From an uncultured Bacteroidales bacterium (lineage in GTDB: Bacteria > Bacteroidota > Bacteroidia > Bacteroidales > UBA932): DNA of 64,000 nucleotides. The position numbers were made by a program, and so were the translations under genes. A model generated the notes under the pieces. It ran no database searches, had not been told where the DNA came from, and was given only the letters and a program-made list of their open reading frames with translations. Location of the stretch: the NCBI GenBank assembly GCA_944325445.1, contig CALVAG010000003.1:1-64000 (forward strand). The letters are read 5' to 3'. Position 1 is the stretch's first letter. Each line of letters starts with the position of its first letter. Below, in pieces: positions 49,512 to 57,605 of the stretch.

Positions 49512-50120
49512 ATGTACCGCCATTTTTTCAAAAGATTCTTCGATTTCTGCATTACTTTCTGTGCCCTGATAGTTCTGTCGCCTTTCCTGCTGGTGTTTAT
49601 CATTATTTTGCATTTTGCGAATAGGGGGGCTGGAGTGTTTTTTACTCAGGAGAGGACCGGGAAGAATGCGCGGATTTTCAAGGCTGTAAAGTTCAAGACA
49701 ATGACAGATGAGCGTGACGCGGAAGGCAAGTTGTTACCGGATGCACAGAGAATTACCAAAATTGGAAAATTCTTTCGCTCGCTCTCTTTAGATGAGCTGC
49801 CGCAACTGTGGAATGTGCTCAAAGGCGATATGGCGCTCATAGGGCCGAGGCCTTTGCTTCCCAAATATATTCCGCTATACAGTAAAGAGCAGTTCCGCCG
49901 CCATGAGGTAAGGCCGGGTATCACAGGCTGGGCGCAAATCAACGGAAGAAACAATATTTCATGGACAAAAAAGTTTGAACTGGATGTATGGTATGTAGAC
50001 CATTTGACCTTTTTGTTAGATATGAAGATATTTTTTCTGACAATCAAGAAAATCGTAATGCGCAGCGATATCTCTTTCGAAGGCGAAGCCACGACTCATC
50101 CTTTCGACGGAACTAATTGA
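49512..50120 (+). CDS. Initiating sugar-phosphate transferase, PglC/WcaJ family (block A)
   Basis: 202 residues from the ATG at 49512, which follows GAGGTAAA; earlier in-frame ATGs at 49461 and 49497 overlap the previous gene. One hydrophobic re-entrant helix ('FDFCITFCALIVLSPFLLVF'), 'VFFTQERTGKNARIFKAVKF', 'SLDELPQLWNVLKGDMALIG', 'PRPLLPKY' and 'RRHEVRPGITGWAQINGRNN' are the monotopic phosphoglycosyl transferase motifs with the catalytic Asp-Glu. It puts the first sugar phosphate on undecaprenyl phosphate and is PglC-like. Confidence 0.92.
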   Translation: MYRHFFKRFFDFCITFCALIVLSPFLLVFIIILHFANRGAGVFFTQERTGKNARIFKAVKFKTMTDERDAEGKLLPDAQRITKIGKFFRSLSLDELPQLWNVLKGDMALIGPRPLLPKYIPLYSKEQFRRHEVRPGITGWAQINGRNNISWTKKFELDVWYVDHLTFLLDMKIFFLTIKKIVMRSDISFEGEATTHPFDGTN

Positions 50121-50176
50121 ATGTCAGCTTCGCACCATTTTACAGCATTTATGGTAAATAAAACTTATTAATTTGC

Positions 50177-50207
50177 TTGGAGATTGCGATTTGAATATTT
50201 AGTTTTG
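50177..50207 (+). promoter_or_regulatory. Promoter of the toxin-antitoxin pair
   Basis: TTG (50177-50179), 20 nt, TAGTTTTG (50200-50207), a good Bacteroidota promoter inside the capsule operon. RNA would start at about 50213, close to the first in-frame ATG at 50214, which favours the second ATG at 50226. Confidence 0.6.
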
Positions 50208-50225
50208 CGTTAAATGAAGAAGGTG

Positions 50226-50441
50226 ATGAAGTTATCTGAATCGGCAGTTGGATATAGTAGGAAAGGACTCCGGAAAATTAAGGATGAAGAATTAGAGCAA
50301 TGTTGCAATGTACTGCACATGGATGGGATGCCATGTGTTTATACAGATGAAGAATTCAGGCAAATACTGACAGATGCGGAGAGAGAAGGGAATGCAAGTG
50401 ATGAAGATGTGAGGGGATTTTTTGCCAAATGGGGAATTTAA
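50226..50441 (+). CDS. Antitoxin of a RelE/ParE-type module
   Basis: 71 residues from the ATG at 50226 (75 from 50214). No strong family signature; the C-terminal 'DEEFRQILTDAEREGNASDE' then 'DVRGFFAKWGI' is helical and acidic as in antitoxins that wrap their toxin. It overlaps the downstream toxin start by 13 bp. Assigned mainly from that arrangement. Likely binds its own promoter. Confidence 0.6.
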   Translation: MKLSESAVGYSRKGLRKIKDEELEQCCNVLHMDGMPCVYTDEEFRQILTDAEREGNASDEDVRGFFAKWGI

Positions 50442-50725
50442 ATATCATATGGAGAAAAAGAGCTCTGAAAGATCTTTCTGCAATAGCTGACTGGTATAAT
50501 GTGAATATGGGGTTTACAGCAGCAAGAAAAGTTGTCAGTAGTGCCTATAAAACTGTAAATTTATTGTCTATACAACCTGGAATAGGTATTATTCAACATA
50601 ACCTATCTTATGGTAAGAGTGCGTACTATAGTTTTCCAATGCATCCATTGTATTTAATCATATATAGATATACAACAGATACCCTTTATATAAGTGCTAT
50701 AAGGGCTATAAGGATGCAACAATAA
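50429..50725 (+). CDS. RelE/ParE-family toxin
   Basis: 98 residues. 'NIIWRKRALKDLSAIADWYN' and 'LSIQPGIGIIQHNLSYGKSA' then 'HPLYLIIYRYTTDTLYISAI' with 'RAIRMQQ' match the ParE/RelE fold. ParE types act on gyrase, RelE types cut mRNA on the ribosome; which applies is not clear here. The pair lies within block A between the sugar transferase and the aminotransferase and has its own promoter, so it may stabilise the locus. Confidence 0.75.
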   Translation: MGNLNIIWRKRALKDLSAIADWYNVNMGFTAARKVVSSAYKTVNLLSIQPGIGIIQHNLSYGKSAYYSFPMHPLYLIIYRYTTDTLYISAIRAIRMQQ

Positions 50726-50772
50726 AGGTGTTATCATTAGTATAGATCAATAGAAAAGTAATCTATAAACTT

Positions 50773-52017
50773 ATGTCAAACAGAATTTATCTCTGCCTTG
50801 CTCACATGAGCGGCAGGGAGCAGGCTTTTATTCAGGAGGCATTCGACACGAACTGGGTCGTGCCTCTCGGGCCCAATGTAAACGGATTCGAGGAAGATCT
50901 TAAACAATTTACAGGCGGAGAGCGCGAAGTCGTAGCCCTCTCTTCCGGAACCGCAGCGGTGCATCTTGCACTTTTGGCATGCGGAGTAGGCCCCGGAGAC
51001 GAAGTTATAGTGCAAAGTTTTACATTCTGCGCCTCGTCGCATCCTATTACCTATCTGGGCGCCACCCCTGTATTTGTAGACTCGGAACCCGATACATGGA
51101 ACATAGACCCTGACCTTTTGGAAAAGGCAATAATCGACAGAATATCAAAAACAGGCAAAAAGCCTAAAGCTATCATTCCCGTCGCGCTTTATGGAATGCC
51201 ATATAAGATAGACAGGATAATGGAAATTGCCGCCAAGTACGGAATTCCCGTAATCGAAGATGCTGCGGAGGGGTTCGGCTCGCGTTATAACGGGCAGATG
51301 CTCGGCACTTTCGGCGAATACGGCGTGCTGTCTTTCAACGGAAACAAAATGATTACAACTTCGGGCGGCGGCGCTCTCATATGCAAGGATGCGGAGGCCA
51401 AGAAGGAGATTATGTTCTATGCGACCCAGGCGCGCGAGGCATATCCCTATTACCAGCACGAGCGCGTAGGTTACAACTATCGTATGTCAAATATATGTGC
51501 AGGTATCGGCCGCGGCCAGATGACTGTCGCCAACGAACATATAGAGCATCACAAAGCCCTTTATGAGCTTTATTGCGAATTATTAGGCAATGTCGACGGT
51601 ATTACGGTCCACAGAAAACCATCAGACAAGTTCGACAGCAATTTCTGGCTTGTGACAATAACCTTGGATGTGTCGCTGCATGTAAAAGGAGAGGAAAAAG
51701 CCTACAGCAAGGCAGTTACAGGAGCTGTAGGAGGTGCAGCCGGAGTTACCCATGCTTCATCTGCGCTCCATACTGAATGCGAACCCAACGCCAATGTAGA
51801 GGCAATGCGTATGGGTTTGGATGCACTCGGCATAGAGTCGCGCCCGCTTTGGAAGCCGATGCACAAACAGCCGGTTTATGCAAATGCCCCGGCCTATACT
51901 AACGGCGTAAGCGAAGCGCTCTTTAAAAGAGGGCTCTGCCTGCCGTCAGGCCCTTGCGTAAGCAAAGACGACGTGAGGTTTATAGTAGAATCTGTAAAAT
52001 CACTGATAGAGAGATAA
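50773..52017 (+). CDS. PglE/LegC-like sugar aminotransferase (DegT/DnrJ/EryC1)
   Basis: 414 residues, PLP-dependent. 'VVALSSGTAAVHLALLACGV', 'VIVQSFTFCASSHPITYLGA', 'VIEDAAEGFGSRYNGQMLGT' (Asp for the PLP nitrogen), and the PLP Lys in 'VLSFNGNKMITTSGGGALIC', the form seen in PglE. It installs a 4-amino group on a UDP-4-keto-6-deoxy sugar. With PglC-like and PglD-like genes in block A this suggests a bacillosamine-type first sugar; the dehydratase (PglF) is not in the window. Last gene of block A before a terminator. Confidence 0.88.
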   Translation: MSNRIYLCLAHMSGREQAFIQEAFDTNWVVPLGPNVNGFEEDLKQFTGGEREVVALSSGTAAVHLALLACGVGPGDEVIVQSFTFCASSHPITYLGATPVFVDSEPDTWNIDPDLLEKAIIDRISKTGKKPKAIIPVALYGMPYKIDRIMEIAAKYGIPVIEDAAEGFGSRYNGQMLGTFGEYGVLSFNGNKMITTSGGGALICKDAEAKKEIMFYATQAREAYPYYQHERVGYNYRMSNICAGIGRGQMTVANEHIEHHKALYELYCELLGNVDGITVHRKPSDKFDSNFWLVTITLDVSLHVKGEEKAYSKAVTGAVGGAAGVTHASSALHTECEPNANVEAMRMGLDALGIESRPLWKPMHKQPVYANAPAYTNGVSEALFKRGLCLPSGPCVSKDDVRFIVESVKSLIER

Positions 52018-52023
52018 CATAAA

Positions 52024-52089
52024 CTGCGGGCCGAAGGCAACGGCGGAACTTGCCCGGATATTGCCCAGATGCAGTGTGATTATAAACGA
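52024..52089 (+). repeat. 66-nt element, copy 1
   Basis: Aligns without gaps to 52248-52313, with 46 of 66 positions identical. 19 of the 20 differences are transitions. GGCAA (positions 13-17) pairs with TTGCC (27-31). Starts 7 bp after the aminotransferase stop and ends on the first base of the terminator stem. Confidence 0.75.
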
Positions 52090-52134
52090 ACACCGGCAGC
52101 AGGTTGGAAGAATCAACTCGCTGCCGGTGTTTTA
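52089..52134 (+). terminator. Terminator of capsule block A
   Basis: AACACCGGCAGC (52089-52100) pairs perfectly with GCTGCCGGTGTT (52120-52131) over 12 bp, with GTTG/CAAC inside, followed by TTTATAT. A strong stop after the last block A gene. Confidence 0.85.
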
Positions 52135-52247
52135 TATCTCTATTATTCCTGTTGTGGAACGGAAGTTTAGGAAACTTTAATTGCAGTCCACAAAATTTAT
52201 GCGATTTGCATTATTCGAATAGAATTATTTTATTTGCATAAAATAAA

Positions 52248-52313
52248 TTGCAAGCCGAGAGTAGTGACGGAGTTTACTCAGACATTGCCGAGGTACAGCG
52301 TGATTGTAAACGA
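52248..52313 (+). repeat. 66-nt element, copy 2
   Basis: The counterpart of copy 1. The stem is kept although its sequence changed: GAGTAG (positions 12-17) pairs with TTACTC (27-32), with G-C to A-T at 13/31, C-G to T-A at 15/29, and A-T to G-T at 17/27. Ends 13 bp before the ATPase start codon. Confidence 0.75.
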
Positions 52314-52326
52314 GGTTTAAAATAAT

Positions 52327-53469
52327 ATGAAAATGTATAGGAACCCATTTATCGTAACCGGATATATTGAACCGGAATATTTTTGCGACAGGATTAATGA
52401 ATCTGAGAGGCTTGTCAAGTCTATCGTAAATGGGAACAATATAGTAATAATTTCACCCCGACGTATGGGAAAAACAGGTCTAATAGAGTTTTGTTATAAC
52501 AAGCCGGAAATCAGCAATGTCTATTACACATTTTTCATTGATATATTGCATACTTCAAGCTTGCGCGAATTTACCTATCTATTAGGAAAAACGATTTATG
52601 ACTCATTGCTCCCGCGCAGCAAAAAAATGGCAAATACATTTATAAGAGCGTTAAAATCTATCAGCGGCAAGTTCGGATTCGATGCAGTAACAAATTTGCC
52701 TGTTTTCAATATTGAGTTGGGTGATATAGAACATCCTGAGTATACGTTGGATGAGATTTTCAAATATTTGGAAAATGCCGACAGGCGATGTATAGTTGCA
52801 ATCGATGAGTTTCAGCGGATAGCTAAATATCCTGAAAAAAATATTGAAGCATTGCTCAGAACGTATATTCAAAAGCAATCAAACAGCAATTTTATATTTG
52901 CCGGAAGTGAGCGACACATGATGCAGGAGATGTTTCTATCTTCTGCAAGACCATTTTATCTTAGTGCAGATATGCTTGAACTGAAGGCAATTATTCCAGA
53001 AATATACATCCCTTTCATAACCGGTCATTTCGGCAAGTGTAATAAAACCATTGATAATGATACTGTAAAATATGTATATGACCTATTTGACGGACACACA
53101 TATTATATTCAAAAAACATTCAACGAATCATTTGCCGCTACATCTGAAAATGGAATTTGTTCTAAGGAAATTGTACTGAAAGCAATTGACAATATCGTAG
53201 AATCGTATGATACACTATACAGGGAAATCTTGTCAAATATCCCTGAGAAACAGAAACTTTTACTCTATGTTATTGCAAAGGAGGGTGAAGCGGAGCGTAT
53301 TATGTCATCTGATTTCATAAAACGCCATAAATTAATCTCTGCAAGCTCTGTTCAATCCGCGGTAAAGAAACTGCTGGATAAGGAAATTATCACGGAAATC
53401 AACGGTACATACTCAATAACAGACAGATTTTTTGCAATCTGGATTAACAGGATATACGGAACCGTTTGA
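52327..53469 (+). CDS. AAA/archaeal-type ATPase with winged-helix C-terminus
   Basis: 380 residues. 'RINESERLVKSIVNGNNIV', intact Walker A 'IISPRRMGKTGLIEFCYN', Walker B 'CIVAIDEFQRIAKYPEKN', 'FIFAGSERHMMQEMF', then a C-terminal winged helix ('LLLYVIAKEGEAERIMSSDF', 'VQSAVKKLLDKEIITEINGT'). Same family as the degenerate gene at 22147. Role not established. It sits alone between two convergent polysaccharide blocks, right after a 66-nt element. Confidence 0.82.
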   Translation: MKMYRNPFIVTGYIEPEYFCDRINESERLVKSIVNGNNIVIISPRRMGKTGLIEFCYNKPEISNVYYTFFIDILHTSSLREFTYLLGKTIYDSLLPRSKKMANTFIRALKSISGKFGFDAVTNLPVFNIELGDIEHPEYTLDEIFKYLENADRRCIVAIDEFQRIAKYPEKNIEALLRTYIQKQSNSNFIFAGSERHMMQEMFLSSARPFYLSADMLELKAIIPEIYIPFITGHFGKCNKTIDNDTVKYVYDLFDGHTYYIQKTFNESFAATSENGICSKEIVLKAIDNIVESYDTLYREILSNIPEKQKLLLYVIAKEGEAERIMSSDFIKRHKLISASSVQSAVKKLLDKEIITEINGTYSITDRFFAIWINRIYGTV

Positions 53470-53483
53470 TTTGTGGAGGGAAA

Positions 53484-54074
53484 TCACCTCTTTACAATAG
53501 CCCAAAATGTCAGGAATATAATCTTTATATCCTTAAAGAAAGATCTGTCGGATATATATTCCAGATTTATGCGTAGCTTGTCTTGCATTACAACTTCGCG
53601 GTAATATTGTTCCGGGTCAGCAGCCTGTTCGAGCAGTTCGTTCTCATTGCGATACCTTATAGAAGCCAGATCGGTTATGCCGGGTCTCACATCCAACACA
53701 TGCAACTGATGTGGTGTATATAAATCTACATATTTGCGGACTTCGGGCCTTGGCCCCACAAGAGACATGTCTCCTGTAAAGACATTTATCAGCTGCGGCA
53801 GTTCGTCCAATTTGTACTTCCGTATGTAATAACCCGAACGGGTGACACGAGGGTCACGCCCGCCAACGGTAATCAGCCCTTTTTTGTCTGAGCCTACCCT
53901 CATAGAGCGGAACTTGAAAAGTCTGAAATCCCTGTTTCCGCGCCCCACCCTTGTCTGCCTATAGAATACGGGGCCGGGCGAATCTGCCTTTACCCAGATT
54001 GCTATAATTAAAAAAAGCGGACTCAGGAGCAAAAGTCCCAATCCGCTTGCAATAACATCAAATGTGCGTTTCAC
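53484..54074 (-). CDS. Initiating sugar-phosphate transferase (block B)
   Basis: 196 residues. 'MKRTFDVIASGLGLLLLSPL' re-entrant helix, 'VFYRQTRVGRGNRDFRLFKF', 'KLDELPQLINVFTGDMSLVG', 'PRPEVRKYVDLYTPHQ' and 'VLDVRPGITDLASIRYRNEN' mark a monotopic phosphoglycosyl transferase. It differs in subfamily from the block A enzyme, so the two blocks probably start with different sugars. Last gene of block B; overlaps the aminotransferase stop by 4 bp. Confidence 0.92.
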   Translation of the reverse strand: MKRTFDVIASGLGLLLLSPLFLIIAIWVKADSPGPVFYRQTRVGRGNRDFRLFKFRSMRVGSDKKGLITVGGRDPRVTRSGYYIRKYKLDELPQLINVFTGDMSLVGPRPEVRKYVDLYTPHQLHVLDVRPGITDLASIRYRNENELLEQAADPEQYYREVVMQDKLRINLEYISDRSFFKDIKIIFLTFWAIVKR

Positions 54075-55279
54075 TTTTTAAGATCTGAAATAATATCGGT
54101 AAAATTATCCGTTACATATTGGACATCGTCATCTGAAAGATGCGTATGTAACGGCAGCGTAACCTCGTTTTTATATTGGTCGTAGGCATTCGGGTAATCA
54201 TTTATATCGAACCCCATATTTTTATAGGCTGTCATCATAGGCAGCGGCTTATAATGCACGTTGCAGGCAATGCCGCGTTCAGCCATTTTTACTATTACTG
54301 CATTCCTGTAGTCTGTATCTTTACCATCCAGTCTTACAAGGTACAAATGTCCGGATGAAGAATAGTCCGGACCGTAATGCTTTAATACTTTAACATTATA
54401 ACCCGACATTGCACTGTCGTACTTTTCTATTATCTGCCTGCGCCTGTAAAGCAGTTCCGGATAGCGTTTGAGTTGTGCCAGCCCTATACCGGCCATGATA
54501 TCCGTCATATTGCACTTGTAGTAGGGAGCGACAATATCATACTCCCATGAGCCCAACTTTGTTTTTGCAAGCGCATCCTTGCTTTGGCCGTGCAGTGATA
54601 GCAGTTGCAACTGCTTGTAGATTGCCTCGTTATCCAAACCTTCCTTGGCTCTCCATGTAAGCGCTCCGCCCTCGGCTGTCGTCAGATTCTTTACAGCATG
54701 GAATGAGAATGAAGTAAAATCCGCTATTTCACCGCACATTTTGCCATGCCATTTGGCCCCGAAAGCATGGGCCGCGTCTGCAATTACAATTACCCGTCCG
54801 AATACTTTCTGAATATCATTCTTGGGTCTGAACAACTGCTTTTTGGATTCCACAGCCTCGTATATTCTGCTATAGTCGCAAACCACTCCTCCAAGGTCCA
54901 CGGGCATTACGGCTTTGGTCCTCTCGGTTATCGCCTCCGCAACCTTGGTATAATCCATTTCGTAAGTATCCGGTGCACAGTCCACCATAACCGGCCTCGC
55001 TCCCACATGGCACACCGAACTGGCCGTGGCCGTATAGGTATAAGCAGGTACAATAACCTCGTCTCCAGGGCCGATACCCGATATTCTGAGCGCCATCTCC
55101 ATGCATGCGGTCGCAGAATTGAGGCAGACCGTCTTTGGAGTATTGCAGCACATGGATATGAGATTTTCAAACTCTTTTGTCCTGGGACCGGTTGTAATCC
55201 AACCCGAATCCAGCACATCGGTTACCATGGCAACCTCAGCCCCCGACATATCCGGAGGCGAAAAAGGAATGTTTCGCAT
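54071..55279 (-). CDS. DegT/DnrJ/EryC1 sugar aminotransferase (block B, first)
   Basis: 402 residues. 'TVCLNSATACMEMALRISGI', 'VIVPAYTYTATASSVCHVGA', 'VIVIADAAHAFGAKWHGKMC' and the PLP Lys in 'FTSFSFHAVKNLTTAEGGAL'. Transfers an amino group to a keto-sugar nucleotide. Its partner next door is the initiating transferase, so its product may be the first sugar of the block B repeat. Confidence 0.88.
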   Translation of the reverse strand: MRNIPFSPPDMSGAEVAMVTDVLDSGWITTGPRTKEFENLISMCCNTPKTVCLNSATACMEMALRISGIGPGDEVIVPAYTYTATASSVCHVGARPVMVDCAPDTYEMDYTKVAEAITERTKAVMPVDLGGVVCDYSRIYEAVESKKQLFRPKNDIQKVFGRVIVIADAAHAFGAKWHGKMCGEIADFTSFSFHAVKNLTTAEGGALTWRAKEGLDNEAIYKQLQLLSLHGQSKDALAKTKLGSWEYDIVAPYYKCNMTDIMAGIGLAQLKRYPELLYRRRQIIEKYDSAMSGYNVKVLKHYGPDYSSSGHLYLVRLDGKDTDYRNAVIVKMAERGIACNVHYKPLPMMTAYKNMGFDINDYPNAYDQYKNEVTLPLHTHLSDDDVQYVTDNFTDIISDLKK

Positions 55280-55281
55280 AA

Positions 55282-55686
55282 TTAAAAATATAAGTTATGT
55301 TTTAATACGGCTTCGCCATCAATAATTATATTGCCATTCATATCAGTAAGGCGACATTCTATTATTCCTCTATGCTTTTCTCGAATAATATCGACGCACT
55401 TGAATTTTGCCGTGTATAATTCATTTACGAATGCAGGAGCTCGAAAATTAAGACTTTGTGAAATGTAAATTGTGCCTTCCCCAGGCCATTCTGTTCCAAA
55501 TACTTTTGAAAATACAGATCCAGACAAAAATCCATGTATAATTGTTCTTCCGAATACAGTATTCTTTGCATATTCAGGATCTATATGTATAGAATTTTTA
55601 TCTCCGGATATTTCAGCAAATGCATTTACTTGTTCTTGGGTAAATGATATATTGACCGCATACTCTTCATTAACCTCTATCTTCAT
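55282..55686 (-). CDS. MaoC-like hot-dog hydratase
   Basis: 134 residues. '[20 protein letters not shown]' and '[20 protein letters not shown]' contain the Asp-x4-His pair of (R)-specific enoyl hydratases, and '[20 protein letters not shown]' continues the hot-dog fold. In fatty-acid or PHA routes such enzymes make 3-hydroxyacyl thioesters. Within a polysaccharide block it may supply an acyl decoration; this is inference from context. Confidence 0.8.
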   Translation of the reverse strand: MKIEVNEEYAVNISFTQEQVNAFAEISGDKNSIHIDPEYAKNTVFGRTIIHGFLSGSVFSKVFGTEWPGEGTIYISQSLNFRAPAFVNELYTAKFKCVDIIREKHRGIIECRLTDMNGNIIIDGEAVLKHNLYF

Positions 55687-56314
55687 CCAATTTTTTCTTT
55701 ATCAGTTCTAAAGCTTCAGAATTATAATATGTTTGGGAAAAATCATTAGATTTAAAGAATTTCACATCTTTATCTATAGTAGTTTTTTCTAAAATTTTAT
55801 TTCCTACATAAATTGAATAGTCCGGTACGTCTTTACTGACAATTGAGCCTGCCGCAATTATACATCCCTTACCTATATTACACCCTGGTAAAACTATACT
55901 TCTTGCACCGATAAAGGAATAAGCACCTATTCTTACCGAGCCACGTGTATATCCTTTTCTCTCGGTATTTGGGATATTGACAAAATCTCTTCCCAATAAT
56001 CGTATCGAATTCTCACTGCCATGCGTAAAGACTCCTACCCACGCACCGATTTGAGCACCTTCCTCTATTGTTATTCCTTCTGTTGCATCAATTATAGTAT
56101 AATGCCATATCCATATATTATCCGCAACAGAAAGTTTTCGCTTATTCATTATTGTCACTTTACTGCTCATTCGGGTATATTTACGAAATATACCCGTTGC
56201 AGGATCTTTAAATCCATATACCATAAAAGGCTTTCCAAAAGATGTTATAGCGTGGGCACAGCCAGACATCAATCTTCCTAATGGAGACCTATATAATTTT
56301 TCCAGAAATCTCAT
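55670..56314 (-). CDS. Left-handed beta-helix acyltransferase (CatB/WbbJ-like)
   Basis: 214 residues. A hydrophilic N-terminus, then hexapeptide repeats from '[20 protein letters not shown]' through '[20 protein letters not shown]' to '[20 protein letters not shown]'. '[17 protein letters not shown]' has a candidate catalytic His. Its end overlaps the MaoC start by 17 bp, which argues for linked acyl-group production and transfer. Confidence 0.78.
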   Translation of the reverse strand: MRFLEKLYRSPLGRLMSGCAHAITSFGKPFMVYGFKDPATGIFRKYTRMSSKVTIMNKRKLSVADNIWIWHYTIIDATEGITIEEGAQIGAWVGVFTHGSENSIRLLGRDFVNIPNTERKGYTRGSVRIGAYSFIGARSIVLPGCNIGKGCIIAAGSIVSKDVPDYSIYVGNKILEKTTIDKDVKFFKSNDFSQTYYNSEALELIKKKLDEDRG

Positions 56315-56349
56315 AACTAATGATCTTAATTATTGCTGTTTAGTATTAA

Positions 56350-57603
56350 TTATTGCACGGCAGTATTTATTACATTTATTATCTTATCGGTAAGTCTCTT
56401 GTAATCAAATTCATTAGCAGTGTCATAGGCGCGTTTGCACATTGCTTTATATTCCGATTCCGGTAGTGACAATATCGATTCTATGCCTTGTGCGTATTCT
56501 TCAGAAGAGTCGAAATGTTTAGCAATACCTATTTTATATTTTGTTATAGGGCAATCGTATATATCGATATTACAAACTATCGGTCTGCCGCTTGCCATAT
56601 ATTGAAACATCTTGCTTGAACTTATTCCATACTTACCAAAACCATCCGAATAATTAAGTATATTCACATAACTTTGAGATAATATAAATGGAACATATTT
56701 GGGATCGACCCATTTTTCTTTGAATATTACATTATGCAACTGTTGTTGTTTACTGTATTGTATCAACATTTCTCTGTCATTGCCATCTCCGTATATCAGG
56801 ATCTTTACATCTTTACTTGATAATAATTTAGCCGCCTGGATTAACTGCATCACATTGTTGACTAATCTTATAGAGCCCAGATATACAATTTTCTTATAGT
56901 CAGACAGAAGATCTGCATCATCTAACCGATAAGCATTCTTCCAGTTATTAAAGTCGCTTAAGTCTACTCCATTGTTTATGTAATATACTTTTTTCAAATC
57001 TACAGGGCCTCCACTTGCCTTATCCCATTTTTTCTCTTTTAAATAGTCATAACATCCAGACCATGAATAAACCAGTGCATCAGCCTTTGTACAGTTATAT
57101 TTTGATTGGGCAAACAGTAATTTCATTATCGGATTTTTAGGTGAGATTAATCCGAAATTCACAAAATCATCCGGCCAGACATCTAAATTTTCTGTAATGA
57201 ATAAAATATTAATTTTTTTTGACCATTTTAATAATGGATTTGTAAGAAGTGGTCCTGCTGTCTGTATAATGCAATCAGGTTTCTCAAATTTGTTTACGTA
57301 TCGCCTTAATCTATAGAAAAATTGAAAATCGCTTATGATACGACTAAGTCCAGCCGTCTTATGGTACATTTTTGTATTAATATGCACAAAATCTATATCA
57401 CCATATTGCCTCCGGATATATCGGGAACCATCATTGATTAGATTTATATCCATATTGTGCATTACACTTGAACCAAAAACCAACACTTTGTACCCTGCTT
57501 GAACAAGATAATGCGCAAACTTTATTGCCCTCAGCCTCGATTCATACTGAGGTGGCATGGCATATTTATTTACAATCCATATTGTTTTAATTTGACGGGC
57601 CAT
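56350..57603 (-). CDS. Glycosyltransferase family 4 (WbuB-like)
   Basis: 417 residues. 'KTIWIVNKYAMPPQYESRLR' is the WbuB-type start. GT-B donor domain with 'IVYLGSIRLVNNVMQLIQAA', 'VKILIYGDGNDREMLIQYSK' and 'YGISSSKMFQYMASGRPIVC', where the acidic residue usual for GT4 donor binding is replaced by Lys/Phe-rich sequence seen in several relatives. Adds a sugar in the block B repeat. Distinctly AT-rich. Confidence 0.82.
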   Translation of the reverse strand: MARQIKTIWIVNKYAMPPQYESRLRAIKFAHYLVQAGYKVLVFGSSVMHNMDINLINDGSRYIRRQYGDIDFVHINTKMYHKTAGLSRIISDFQFFYRLRRYVNKFEKPDCIIQTAGPLLTNPLLKWSKKINILFITENLDVWPDDFVNFGLISPKNPIMKLLFAQSKYNCTKADALVYSWSGCYDYLKEKKWDKASGGPVDLKKVYYINNGVDLSDFNNWKNAYRLDDADLLSDYKKIVYLGSIRLVNNVMQLIQAAKLLSSKDVKILIYGDGNDREMLIQYSKQQQLHNVIFKEKWVDPKYVPFILSQSYVNILNYSDGFGKYGISSSKMFQYMASGRPIVCNIDIYDCPITKYKIGIAKHFDSSEEYAQGIESILSLPESEYKAMCKRAYDTANEFDYKRLTDKIINVINTAVQ

Positions 57604-57605
57604 AT

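Larger units (their letters stand above)
52018..52326. other. Intergenic region between the block A aminotransferase and the AAA ATPase
   Basis: No protein gene. In order it holds the first 66-nt element, the block A terminator, an AT-rich stretch with a small inverted repeat ATTTTAT/ATAAAAT (52227-52233, 52238-52244), and the second 66-nt element that ends 13 bp before the ATPase start. No consensus promoter was found for the ATPase. Confidence 0.7.

Noticed and set aside
53470-53483. Terminator between the convergent ATPase and block B transferase genes
   Set aside because: Only a 4-bp GAGG/CCTC stem with three T residues, too weak to call.
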